From Hysterangium stoloniferum (Eukaryota; Basidiomycota; Agaricomycetes; Hysterangiales; Hysterangiaceae), in NCBI GenBank assembly GCA_015178975.1, contig WHVD01000017.1:682001-746000 (forward strand): 64,000 nt of DNA, written 5' to 3'. A program made the translations under genes and the position numbers. The notes under the pieces were generated by a model. The model saw only the letters and a list, made by a program, of their open reading frames with translations, had not been told where the DNA came from and searched no databases. Each line of letters begins with the position of its first letter. Position 1 is the first letter of the stretch. Below, in pieces: positions 46,201-56,081 of the stretch.

Positions 46201-46559
46201 GCATCAAGATAGCCTCCTCTACTGCCTATCATCCTCAGACAGATGGACAGACAGAACGTCTCAACATGGAACTAGAACAATACATACGGGTGTTCACAAA
46301 TGAGCGGCAGGATGATTGGGATGAATTACTTCCCTTAGCAGAGTTCCAATACAATAACCACATCCATTCTTCCACACAACACACACCCTTCATGGTTGAC
46401 ACTGGTCGTCATCCGCGCATGGGTTTTGAACCACATCAGGTGCCATCCAGATTGGAATCTGTGAATGAACTTAAGGAGCGTATCGCAGATGCACTACAGG
46501 AAGCTCGGGCTGCCTTGCAGAAATCAAAGGATGACATGACGAGATACTATAACCAATGA
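43125..46559 (+). CDS. Element 2 Pol: protease, RT, RNase H, integrase
   Basis: 1144 codons without a break. Protease LLDCGATGLFID (D-C-G-A in place of the usual D-S/T-G-A). RT has KKKDGSLRLVQDYRVLN, DVRWGYNNV, FGLTNSPSTFQ and catalytic YLDD at 44651-44662. RNase H has EADSSDFATGAVL, DKEMLAI and WTDHKNLEY. Integrase has a zinc domain (HHDTKVTGHPG, CDVC) and the DDE residues in SVDFIEAHG, SDRGSQF and DGQTERLNMELEQ. Synthesis probably depends on shifting from the overlapping gag frame. TGA at 46557-46559 cuts it before the chromodomain. All catalytic residues are intact, so polymerase activity is conceivable but untested. Confidence 0.93.
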   Translation: MQAIFPIWTRSHPHWDSRWNRFSPQQQVKDAPSLLIHDQLHSVMIDKIEPQYTPPTHAETVKPIVVSNLPKPYLRLPKWERRLPPTYIICSTPSTNSLSLPIQIQATDTAEIHALSALLDCGATGLFIDRDFVKRKRLTTCSLTRPIPVLNVDGTHNEAGAIMEVVDLILHYKDHYERAVFAVTSLGHHNMLLGFTWLQQHNPEVDWSTGKVTMSRCPSQCRTCQQELKEEHRAAARLRACRTGPLPIPITPIEDDSIMEGEVEEDTEPREDGDRIWVASLPPEEEFIRASTTTSQRLAEAFHCNSQPMTPGKGSVQDQILVYLHEYVDIFSKASFDRLPEQKAWDHAIELVPDAKPSSCKVYPLAPNEQAELDAFLQENLSTGHIRPSKSPMASPVFFIKKKDGSLRLVQDYRVLNAVTIKNQYPLPLISDLINQLRGARYFTKLDVRWGYNNVRIKEGDEWKAAFRTNWGLFEPLVMFFGLTNSPSTFQTMMNDIFHDLIMEGVVVIYLDDILIFTKTLQEHYRVSHLVMQRLRQHKLYLRPEKCEFEKTKIEYLGLIISEGQVEMDPIKVAGVAEWPTPGSRKEVQSFLGFANFYRRFIKDFSHHARLLFDLTKKDQPWKWGKEEVGAFHTLKHLVTSAPVLAFAKDNLPYHIEADSSDFATGAVLSQQSQEDGKWHPIAFYSKSLNEVECNYDIHDKEMLAIIRALEEWRHFVEGAEHKFEIWTDHKNLEYFRTSKKLNRRQARWSLYLAWFDFEMHHRPGASMGKSDALSRRADHGSGAEDNKDRVLLRPELFAIRALEGMEVYGEEWDILRDVREGLKESTPEDAVANAIQKMCKTKSRSIQSSEWSESEGLLLFCGKVYVPDHLDLCRRIMAQHHDTKVTGHPGRWKTLELISRNYWWPQMSRHVGLYAKTCDVCLQTKTIQHKPMGQLQPLPIPSQRWEVVSVDFIEAHGFDAIMNVVDSLSKRAHFIPTMTTLSAAGAACLFLQHVWKLHGLPMKVVSDRGSQFVAEFTKELYRLLGIKIASSTAYHPQTDGQTERLNMELEQYIRVFTNERQDDWDELLPLAEFQYNNHIHSSTQHTPFMVDTGRHPRMGFEPHQVPSRLESVNELKERIADALQEARAALQKSKDDMTRYYNQ

Positions 46560-47096
46560 CGGGAACCCACTCCAGTCTATCATCCAGGAGATAAGGTGTT
46601 TTTGGATGCGAGTAATCTAGCTACTACCCGACCATCAGCCAAACTGGCACACCAGCGTTTGGGCCCTTTCATGGTAGAAAGGGCAGTAGGCACACATGCC
46701 TATCGACTGCGTTTACCTCAAAAGCTCAAGCATTTACACCCAGTTTTCCCTGTTGTTAAACTCATGCTTGCTCCAGTGGACCCATTTCCAGGCCGTCCTA
46801 AGCCCTACCAACCCCCCCCAGATCTTGTAGGTAACCAAGAGGAATATGAGGTGGAGGAGGTCCTTGATAGCAGGATGCACTACAGGAAGTTCCAGTATCT
46901 TATCAAATGGAGAGGTTATGGCTATGAGGAAAATGAGTGGGTGGATGCCAAGGATGTTCATGCACCAGAACTTGTCACTGAGTTTCATCGACTACACTCA
47001 GGTGCACCCAGACCCATTCAGGAGAAAGACTTTGCCATTTTCAGGGACCCCAAGTTGAGGTTGGATAACACTCGTGTGTCGGGGCGCCACACCTAG
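46560..47096 (+). pseudogene. Element 2 Pol C-terminus: GPY/F module and chromodomain
   Basis: Same frame as pol, separated only by the TGA at 46557-46559 (RYYNQ, stop, REPTPVYHPGDKVFL). HQRLGPFMVERAVGTHAYRL is the GPY/F-like module. The chromodomain is EEYEVEEVLDSRM...YLIKWRGYGYEENEWVDA, with all aromatic cage-type positions occupied. The natural stop TAG is at 47094-47096. If readthrough or a CGA allele exists elsewhere, the family would encode one complete Pol. Confidence 0.88.
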
Positions 47097-47108
47097 ATCG
47101 GGGGGTGA

Positions 47109-47440
47109 TGTAAGGGGACAAGTCATGCACACTTTATTTTCCCCAGATTAGTACCCCCCAGACTATGCCTTATTGTCTATTCCATTTTATTACCTCCCCA
47201 TAACAGGACATCTTATTCTTTACAGGGTACATTGAACTGATGTAAGAGGGCGCTTAAGGCGTGGGAAAATACACTGTGTGCTGTATAGCTGACGTGTCAC
47301 ACCTGGTAGAGTTTCCTTAGACTTTTCTCTTTGGATTTCCTCTACTAGGTGAGTAGATAGTTATCTTGTATTTAGTCATTTATATATACCTTTGGATTTC
47401 CTCTACTAGTGTGATATCCACTCTTAGAGTTGCCCTTACA
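47109..47440 (+). repeat. Element 2 3' LTR
   Basis: 332 bp, partner of 41553-41884. A G-rich run (GATCGGGGGG, about 47096-47105) directly upstream is the likely polypurine tract. Confidence 0.92.
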
Positions 47441-47445
47441 GGTAC

Positions 47446-47517
47446 GTGTATTCGGAGCCCCAGGTCAGGAGTTCTGAGGAGCCCAGGGAGGATGAGGATG
47501 GAGTCTCAGGGAGCTAG
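47446..47517 (+). pseudogene. Gene X, 3' part after element 2 (copy B)
   Basis: The reading frame from 41552 continues as VYSEPQVRSSEEPREDEDGV. Compared with copy A (5272-5439), one base of CTCCAGGG is lost, so the frame ends early at TAG 47515-47517 instead of about 40 codons later. It lies tail to tail with the family C chromodomain, as in copy A. Confidence 0.5.
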
Positions 47518-47668
47518 TAGAAGTCCAACAGGAGTTGACTGAAGTCGGGCAAAAGAATAGCCCTATAAATGTAGATTGAAAGAGCAAATAATAAAGTTTA
47601 ATTATTTTTTTTCTTTAAAATAAAATAAAAACGTGAAATGTAAAAGTCTACAGGGGGGCCACTAAGAC

Positions 47669-48090
47669 TTAAATAAACAAGTCAGAAACCTGTAAAAGCA
47701 AAGAGAGACATAGGGTGACAGGAAAAAATGAAGTGAATCCAATGTATACACAAGGTCCATGGAATGCAGTTAGAGAGAGGATAGTGGTCCAGGTTTGAGT
47801 GGATAAGCTGTGTGAAAGTCAGTGACAATCTCCATAACATTACCAAGTTCTGTGGCCAAAATCCATGATGTCTCTTTGTCAGTGCCCTCATAACCTACCC
47901 ACTTGACCAAGTAAAGCAGTTTACAAGTGCATCAACACTTATCTATTTTTAAGTCTAAAATTTGTGAGATTTCAAACTCAGGTTCTCCATCAATAATGAC
48001 TGGAGGAGGCAGAAATTGTATGCAATCCAGAATAGTGTTAGCAGTACATGGTTCTAACATAGAAACATGAAATACTGGGTGTACCATGCA
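47669..48090 (-). pseudogene. Family C pol C-terminus with chromodomain (copy B)
   Basis: Same content as 5517-5935: chromodomain YLVKWVGYEGTDKE...SWILATELGNVMEI, with the TGA before it also present. No insertion occurs at the site used by element 1: GGTGTACCATGCACATACT is continuous at about 48079-48097, so this is the empty site. The integrase follows directly on the minus strand. Confidence 0.72.
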
Positions 48091-49077
48091 CATACTATCC
48101 GGAAGCCATAGGGTCCATGAAACTGATCCTACTTGTGCTATTAACTCAAATGGACCTAAATATTTTTCAGCCAGTTTCTTTGATGGACGGGTAGTCCAGA
48201 AGAATTGAGCTTTAACAAAAACATGATCACCAATTTTGAAGTTGGGTAGTGGAATCCAGTTTCTGTCTGCTGAATGTTGATATTGCTCTTGGGCAGATTT
48301 GATTGCAGTCTGGAGTTCCTAGGGGAGCTTGTGGAGGTCTATGATGAACTCTTAAGCACAGGCAGAGGCAAGATTCTGTTCTGGGTGTACTGTAATATTT
48401 GGATTGTACTCTTTATTTGCAAAGAACAGGGAAACACCAGTAGTGGCTGAGGGTGCATTGTTGTAAGCAAATTATGCAAGTGGTAACAGGGATTTCCAGT
48501 TGTCCATTGATAGTTGCAATATACACAGAGGTATTGTTCCAATGTTTGATTGACATGTTTGGTTTTTCTGTCAGCTTCCAGGTGATATCTGGATGTGAAG
48601 TGTAATTTCATGTCCAAGGATTTTCCAAGGGATCTAAAGAAGTGAGATACAAACTCTGATCCTCAATCGGATGTTATGTGGGATGGAACTCCATGCTTGG
48701 AAAATATGTTGATAATTAAAAGGTTTGCTAACTGCATGGACATGATGGTATCATGTGTAGGGATGAAAATACCTTGTTTTGAGAATCTGTCAACAATGAC
48801 TAAAATGGCAGAAAAGGCTTTGGAGTCTGGTAGGTGTTCAATGAAATCTATAGAGATGGAATTCCATGGGTGTTCCAGTACCGGGAGTTGTTTCAAAAGG
48901 CTGTATGGCTTGAGACACTGTGATGGACAAGTAATGCAAGATTTACAATAGTGCTTAATGAAGTCTTGGAGTCCAGGCCAAGTATATTATCTTCTTATCA
49001 TTGATAGAGTCTTGTTAAACCTAAAATGTCCTGAGAGTGGATGGTCATGTTTGTACTGGAGAGTCCTGAGGTGGAGG
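48091..49077 (-). pseudogene. Family C integrase (copy B)
   Basis: The catalytic core reads SISIDFIEHLPDS, IVDRFSKQGIF and SKHGVPSHITSD, followed by TGA (plus 48663-48665) where copy A keeps CGA, then GSEF and HVNQTLEQ. In copy B the segment before the Glu reads ADRKTKHVNQ, so the catalytic Glu is changed. The zinc domain lies towards 49077, next to the LTR-B unit. Confidence 0.75.
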
Positions 49078-49405
49078 CCATCTGTTAAGAACTGAAAACT
49101 GACTAATGTCAGTAGGCCGACGGGGACCGATCGGAAGGACTTGGCTTCAGCTTATATGCTGCACCCTCACAAATATCCATCAAATGTCCTTAAATTTCGG
49201 ACAGGCAAAGACTAGTCCTAACAAGTACCTCACAGTGAGTTACTGATTGGGACTGAAGGATAAGTCGAGTGTTGGGCCAAGGGGTCGGGGACCAAGAGTG
49301 GGTGAGTGTGCGTGAAGGCGGAGAGCAGGATACTTAGTATAAAACTTCTAGAGATGTATGTGGGTGTTCTGAGTCGATATTCTGATTTCCTAGTAACTAC
49401 AACTA

Positions 49406-51013
49406 CAGTGGGTCAAAAAACTGCCCCAATGTTTGTGCATTTTAGAAGGATTGATATTGTGTGAAGGAATTACATCAGCAAAAATTCTGAGAAATTCACA
49501 TGATATACTAGAACATGTTAGCTATCTACCAACTTAAGAAATCATGTGATTCCAATCAAAGCTTATTGCTCAATAAACCAAACAAAATAGTCACTCATTG
49601 GGGCAGTTTTTTGACCCTCTATTATTTTACAATCTAATACTTTGTATGACGCCCCTTTGCCTTTAACACTGCTTGTATCCTCTTAGGCATGCTTTCTATT
49701 AGCTTCTGAGATGTCTCTGGTGGTATTTCAGTCCACTCCTTTGCCACCCTGTCCTATAATTCATGTACTCCTTTGGGTGGTATGTCATATTGTTGGAGTT
49801 TGGCCTTGAGGTGTTGCCAGAGGTGTTCAATAGGATTTAGATCAGGGGATTGGGCAGGTCACTTCATGGGAATGATGTTATTGTCAGAAAACCACTGGTC
49901 TGCCTTTTTTGAGGTATGTTTTGGATCATTGTCCTGTTGGAAGTACCACTTATCCTCAGCCATCTCCAAACTTTCAATGCTCTCCTCCACTCCCTCCTCC
50001 AAAATCTCACAATACTGCACTGCATCCATGTTCCCCTGCATCTCTATCAGCTTCCCCACCCCATTCCAGCCCATACACCCCCAAATCATCAAGTTATTCC
50101 CCCCTCCATGTTTGACAGTTGGTGTGGTGGTCCTGTCTGATACTGGTTCCCCTTGTTGCTTCCAAACATATACCTTTCCATCTGACCCAATCCCATTGAT
50201 TTTTGTCTCATCAGTCCACAACACCCTCTTCCAGTCCTCCATAGTCCAATTTTCATGGTATTGGGCAAACTTTAGATATTGCTGACAATGAGACCCCTTG
50301 AGCATAGGGACTTTCTTCTTTGTTGCTGACCTAAAGCCAGCTTCTTTCAACACATTCCTAACAGTATGAGGAGTGACAGAGGTAGATATGATGGAATTTA
50401 TGAATTAGGTGGCTTGGACAGCATTGTCAAGCTTCCCAGAGCTGATTTGACAGATAATTGACTGTTTATCATAAGGGAAAGCTTGGAAGGATGGCCACCA
50501 GGATGATTTTCCTTATCCCCCTCTACCTCCTTACTGATCCTGCCAATAATACCCTTCCCCAGGCCAGTCCTAGCTTGAATTTGACAATGGGAATATCCCT
50601 CATTGAGGAGAGAAACAACAGAAGAATGCTTTTCAGCAGAGATGGATTTCATAGTGGTGGTAAGGAGTCAAGGAGATGAATGAACAAAGTTCAACATGCC
50701 AAATTGATACAAATAAGGTCACATGATATGTTGATGATTCACATGACCCACTCCTACCTTATACTGGTGTGTAACATTGAAAATCAGAGAAAATAATAGA
50801 GGGTCAAAAAACTGCCCCAATGAGTGATTATTTTGTTTGATTTATTGAGCAATGAGCTTTGATTGGAATCACATGATTTCTTTAAGTTGGTAGATAGCCA
50901 ACATGTTCTAGTATATCATGTGAATGTTTCAGAATTTCTGCTGATGTCATTCCTTCACACAATATCAATCTTTCTAAAATGCATAAACATTGGGGCAGTT
51001 TTTTGACCCACTG
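49406..51013 (-). mobile_element. Tc1-like DNA transposon, second family
   Basis: 1608 bp flanked by TA (49404-49405 and 51014-51015). Ends read CAGTGGGTCAAAAAACTGCC and its inverse. About 210-bp TIR arms are each bounded on the inside by an inverted GGGTCAAAAAACTGCCCCAA, the same architecture as at 36511-38116 with a different sequence. The empty site is in copy A (AACTACAGCAGGTTC, about 17920). Confidence 0.88.
49634..50652 (-). pseudogene. DD34E transposase of the second Tc1-like family
   Basis: Opens MKSISAEKHSSVVSLLNEGY with an HTH (GLGKGIIGRISKE), has a short break near 50398, then LWTDETKING (first Asp), WYFQQDNDPKHTSKK (second Asp) and SPDLNPIEHLWQHLK (Glu), with 34 residues between the last two. 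A stop at 49859-49861 lies where Trp is expected (TGG to TGA). It ends KAKGRHTKY with TAG at 49634. Only two or three lesions separate it from an open gene, so it is fairly young. Confidence 0.85.
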
Positions 51014-51437
51014 TACAGCGGGTTCATATACAAGTATTCAGCATCTAGAAAATACTAACTAAGGGAAGAGCAGAAAACATTATTGACAAATAAACTTGAC
51101 TAGGAATGGGAAGGTCACGATAAGTTTGGAGGCCATGATTAACTGAGAGTGGAATTATGAGAAAAGGAAATAGTCCAAGGGTTACAGGTATATACAGGCA
51201 TATGTATGTGAAACATAGTGTAAAATGGATCATCATAATAAAAAAGGGACATATCAGAGTATAACCAGATAGTATGAGTATAATTTGATGGAGGCATAAA
51301 CAGGGTTTGATCGCCATGAAAGCATACATCAGTGTCGGGCAACCGATGGCTTCCGATGTGATGACTTGATCAATAACTTGAAATGTCAGTAGGCGGCAAT
51401 AACCTCGGGGACCATTGGGTTCGGACACAGTCATAAC

Positions 51438-51650
51438 AGCAATGCACTACATTGGATGGCAGAGTGTCTTCACAATTCCTCTAATAACAATCCTCTTTTT
51501 GGAGATTGTTGTCTATCTGGAAAGATCAGATTACCTATACTTGAAGATGTCCCTCAACCATTACATCATCTACTAGAGAATCCCAAAGATGCTGATTCTA
51601 AAGAGTTTCATAAAAATATCTGGGAATATAATTCTGCTTTAGCATTTACT
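51438..51650 (+). pseudogene. Helitron replicase-helicase fragment (copy B)
   Basis: Same as 18346-18558: GDCCLSGKIRLPILEDVPQP, then FHKNIWEYNSALAFTS. Here the Gly typical of the family (CCLSGK) is kept, where copy A has Arg. It lies between LTR-B and a truncated LTR-B end. Confidence 0.65.
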
Positions 51651-51764
51651 TCCGTCAGCATTGGGAGACTGATGGTTTCCAATGCGATGACTTGAGTGAT
51701 AACTTGAAATGTTGATAGGTGGTGATACCCTCAGGGACCATTGGGTTGTGACACAGTCATAACA
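51651..51764 (-). repeat. Truncated second LTR-B end (copy B)
   Basis: Partner of 18559-18671. The target duplication here reads CCATT (51765-51769) against CCATC at the other end, one transition away. Confidence 0.6.
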
Positions 51765-51769
51765 CCATT

Positions 51770-52706
51770 GGAGTCCAGTACATATATGTGATCATCAAGT
51801 CTAGTGAAACCATGCTGATCAAGAGACCACTGGGGTCCACAGGATTGTCAAGGTGTGCTTTAGTTATCAGATCTAGTGGAATTGCTGATAGAATATCCTG
51901 ATGTAACTTCTCAATATCTATAATGATAATTCCACAGGTGATGGGATGGATGAGGAAAGTTGCACAGACTGATGTGGTAAGCTGCTGATTCGTGAAAATG
52001 GGTTTCAGGTTGTGTGGGTTTACTGTGGCACAGTTGCTCCACTCTTTTGGATCAATGTCCCATTGTCTAGTCAAAGTGTTGGGTTTGCCACCAAGGTGGC
52101 TGGGTCAAAAATGGATAATCATATTAAAGGCTGATAGATATTCAGACCTGCGGGCCTGCCGGTGGGTCAAAAGTTTCATGGTAGAAATGTATTCCAGGTT
52201 CTTGTGATCTGTTACAATGTCAATCAGAATTCACAGGCCATCCAAAATAGTGTTGCCACAATTTGAAAGCTGCAAAAATTGCTAGGAGTTCCTTGTCATG
52301 AACATCATAATTGAACTCTGCTCTGGTGAAAATCTGGGACAGAAAGGCCATGGGGTGAACTTCTCTGTCAGAGTCCTGGATAGACAGAATGGCTTCAAGT
52401 GCATAGTCTGAGGCATCCATCTCAACAATGAGCAGAAAGTCTGGTTTCCAATGCAAAAGGATTGGAGCTGATGAAAAAGACTTTTTTAAAAGATTGAAAG
52501 CTTTTTGACACTTATCTGTGAGGGCACAGCACATAAGCTGAAGCCAAGTCCTTCCATTTGGTCCCCATTGGTCTACTGACATCATTCAGTTTTCTGTTCT
52601 TAACACTTCATCTATACAGAGTCCATCGGGTCCCATTATGAAACCTAGATACTCCATGGAGTCTATATCAAAAGTACATTTTTTACCATTTGTGAATAGA
52701 CCATGT
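51770..52706 (-). pseudogene. Family C RT C-terminus and RNase H (copy B)
   Basis: Same arrangement as 18677-19616, including the misplaced LTR-core segment (52527-52545) inside RT. RNase H motifs EMDASDYALEAILSIQD and DVHDKELLAIFAAFKLW. This copy retains [11 protein letters not shown] and KLLTHRQA in one frame at about 52170-52215, where copy A is shifted. Confidence 0.72.
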
Positions 52707-52907
52707 TGTTAGGGCAACACTAACAAGGCTACCAAACACAAGATAGAATATAGAAATATAAAGTGAGGAGGGGACAGCTCAATGACAGGGGAGATCACAT
52801 TTGTTTTAGTGGGATTCCTAAGAGATTGAAACTAAGGAAATGAGTATGTACAGGTCTACTATTTATACTATTTATTTAATATCTATTTAGTTGGTGGTGT
52901 ACATCCA
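52707..52907 (-). repeat. LTR-D: 5' LTR of family C (copy B)
   Basis: About 200 bp, near-identical to 19617-19814. On the minus strand it starts TGGATGTACACC and ends GTTGCCCTAACA. Confidence 0.6.
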
Positions 52908-54262
52908 TTGGATTATAAATATCATAGCTGTGTATTCTCAGAATTGGTGTGCAATGGCATTGTTTTGTTGGATTCAAATTCGAGCGGCCCCCTGCCTCTC
53001 TACAACTGGACAGATTATAGAATCTGACTCGGGACTCATTTCTCAGTACGTTCTGCTTCCATTAATCACCAAGTTTTATCCGATGCTTCCCCAAAAAGGT
53101 TCTTTTCTGAAATCTCCTGCTCTCGTAGTACTATGGAGCGCTATTTCCCATGGAAAGACCGGCATCCGTGTGGTTTCTCAGGTCCACGCTCCGAAGTTCG
53201 GTCTCAGGACGGTGATGAATGACGGAGTTATTTCCTTCTTCTCTGACATCATTATTACACGCCTGATGGTCTACCTTAAGTCTAGCTTTCGCCTGACTTG
53301 CTTTGTACTCATCCGTGTGACAGAAGAGTCCTTCTCTCAGTCAAGCATTTCAGGATACGGAATGGCATCAATATTTTTTTTCTGTGGTGATATCTTTATA
53401 ACTATGTTGTAGGAAAATAGATAACAGTTCAGGCCGAAAACGTAACATTGACATGTGCTTCCTTCAGGTCATGAAGGAGAGGGGCTGTCAAATAAAAATC
53501 TATTTAAACGGGAGTATCTTTGCGCTCTCATTGCGGCGAAACGCAGTGTTATACCCCAATCCCAGATATTCCACGCAGCATTGTGATATGATGGCAAACT
53601 TCACTGATAGCAATCTGGTGATTATGATTTGTCGTCGATGTGGAAATCTTAAAAAAAAGGAGCTTGTAGGGGGGAAGGGGCCAAGACCCACGTTCGGAGG
53701 AGGAATTCTTCTGTTTTTAAGTCCCCAATTTCCGCGAGGTATTTTTTCAGGTTCCTGATCATTTGCTGAAGGAAAGGGATCAGCCTAATGACGAAAGCGA
53801 TAATTTACTTGACGTCCGGACCGACAGTGAGCCCATTTGATACTACACGTCAACCTTCCACCCAATGCCAGTTTCCCCACTCTTGATTCATTCTCTCATT
53901 GTAGGAATACATTATTATTGTTAAATTCAAGTCACTCATTGTTTAAGACTTCCCCTAACCATTTGGTATATTTCTATCACATTTATGTATATCCTCCGAA
54001 GGGTTTGTGACTGGCTATGTGCTAATTAGTGTGCCGGAGTTTCTGTTACATTCAATACATATTATGACATGCCAAAGCTTTAATTAAAGTGGCACTCAAG
54101 AAATACCTACGTTGGAGCCATATTAAGCCAAGTATCACAGTACCTGAAGAGGCGCCGCTTATTGTAGATCTATCACTTGGCTCGGATTAGCACCTATGGT
54201 AACAGCACATATAACAAGTCATATACAATGCAACTAATTCCATCCCCCACTATTAAACAGTC

Positions 54263-54971
54263 CTACTGATTAAGCAGCCAGACCAACTTGTAGTTCCGGG
54301 AGGTGAAATGTGCGATATTGAGGTATTTGGCAACCCGCTCCCGCATTCGCTCTACCTCTACCTCAGTATCCCGTGCTTTCTCCTCCCCGGAAGCTTCGTT
54401 GAGAAATTTACAGTGGCGGTGTACGTGCCTCAGTAGATTATTCTTAGCTACAAACACACCAACCCTTGATAAACCCCGACACCCCTTCAAGGGACAAGTA
54501 TACAAGGCGGCGAGTGATATCTCGCCTCTGCGTTGTATTTATAACCAAGTCGCTGTGGTCTTCATGTGGATACATGAGCGCGACTTGCAAGTCTGCAAAG
54601 GCATGCACCCTAATCCAATGCTGAACGAGCGAGTCTTTCCTGGCTATATGCTGCTCACACAGCTTGCATTTAATTGGGACCGCCTGTGGATCAGCGGCCG
54701 TAATGAACGTCACAAAGTTGGCGACGTTGGTTCTTTCCCCGCATGGCGTAGGAAATACTGTGCTCGCTACGGCGGCCTTGAGGGATGCGCTCACCTTGAA
54801 AGCACGGGGGAGCAGGGTAGTGTGCTCCCTGCTACTCTCAGGCTCGGTTGGGTGGGTAGGTGGGATAGATGGGCGCCGTGTAAGCGTGGACATATTGGAG
54901 GATACCTCCTCCGGCTCCCTCACCATCTCGCTACATGAATCATATTCCATGGTGCCGGACTTGGACGCCAT
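54263..54971 (-). pseudogene. Unit Z zinc-finger gene, copy 3 (frameshifted)
   Basis: Closest to copy 1 (21174-21882). It shares the two-base deletion after QRRDI and the 39-bp deletion near the C-terminus. Both fingers' ligands survive in their separate frames. The first about 150 residues form one ORF (54444-54971) beginning MASKSGTMEYDS. This copy cannot make the full two-finger protein. Confidence 0.65.
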
Positions 54972-56081
54972 GGATCTGGCGTGTTGCAGTGTTTGATCGC
55001 GAGGGGAGCTGGGGTAGAGACATGAGTTTGATAATAGACTTGTTAGGCCAGTATATATTTATTTATGCAAACACGACAATGCTTACCATTTTAAACTCCC
55101 CCCGTGTGCGAAAACATTTCCTTCCAAGGGCTCTTTGAAACGCCCCGAAGTACACAACGTAGGGACCACAACCTCTGGCCTACCAGTGTGGGAATCGTCC
55201 GTATGATACTCATTGGGGATGCTGTATTCTCGTCAATAAACATAATTAATTGTAGGAAAGGAACTTACGTCATTTCGAAGTTCGCGTACCTGCGCTGACG
55301 GTCGACATGTCTGTAATCTACAAATTCTAATATATTTCGTTTTGCAAATTTTTAACAGAAATTGAGTGTAATGAGCACGGAACAGACCTGATGGTGCCCG
55401 CGGGTATGGGTACACAGGCATCGCCGTGGAATAATGCCTGTCAGATCGTTGTGAGCGATGACTAAAAGGATGTCAGGAAAGAAATATTTCAAGTTAACGT
55501 GGATGTTTTCCCGAAAGATTGCAATGTCACCTATTTCTGTACTCAAACTGATTCATGTGTGGCGGCGGGAATGGCCCGCTGGGATCGAGTGTGAACGAAG
55601 CGGGGAAGGACCGAGATGGACGTCCCCGCGCTTCCTGAGACGACAGCAAGTCGTCGATCTCTTGATTGCATCATCGCAGCATGCGGAAATCCGTGCCTGG
55701 ATGCCTCCCCAAAAACCGCACGTCCCTCCTCCAATCTGCGAATAAACAATGATTGAGTATGCTAAAAATGCTGGACAATATGTGATATGAAGCCTCGTAC
55801 GTCTGACTGCCTGCATCCCCCACTCCATCCGGGTCCCTTGGACTTCGAGCATTTGAAGACCTGGCGGCCACAATCAAGCGTGCCGTTAGTGATCCGATCT
55901 TGAGTACAGTGGAAGTGAAATGGAAAATACACACTCGACATCATTTCGAGAGTGGGTCTGATGGTTCATTATTCTCCAAAGGTCCATGATACGAATGTGG
56001 GTCAAGTGGGTGTAAAAGATAGGTGGCTTTGAACCTTCCCCGAAGACACCTGTCAAAGACTTTGTACTCTTTTTCTGATTA

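Larger units (their letters stand above)
41553..47440 (+). mobile_element. Element 2: near-intact Ty3/gypsy chromovirus
   Basis: 5888 bp with 332-bp LTRs (41553-41884 and 47109-47440), flanked by a perfect GGTAC duplication (41548-41552 and 47441-47445). The LTRs differ at two positions only, both CG versus CA. Gag and pol overlap in different frames. Lesions: one lost base in gag and one TGA before the chromodomain. It is the youngest insertion in the window and interrupts gene X. Confidence 0.95.
49083..51437 (-). repeat. LTR-B (copy B), interrupted by a Tc1-like transposon
   Basis: Same LTR as 17600-18345, preceded by CCATC (49078-49082). The core promoter-like motif is at 49143-49162. 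Positions 49406-51013 are a later DNA transposon insertion. Confidence 0.72.
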
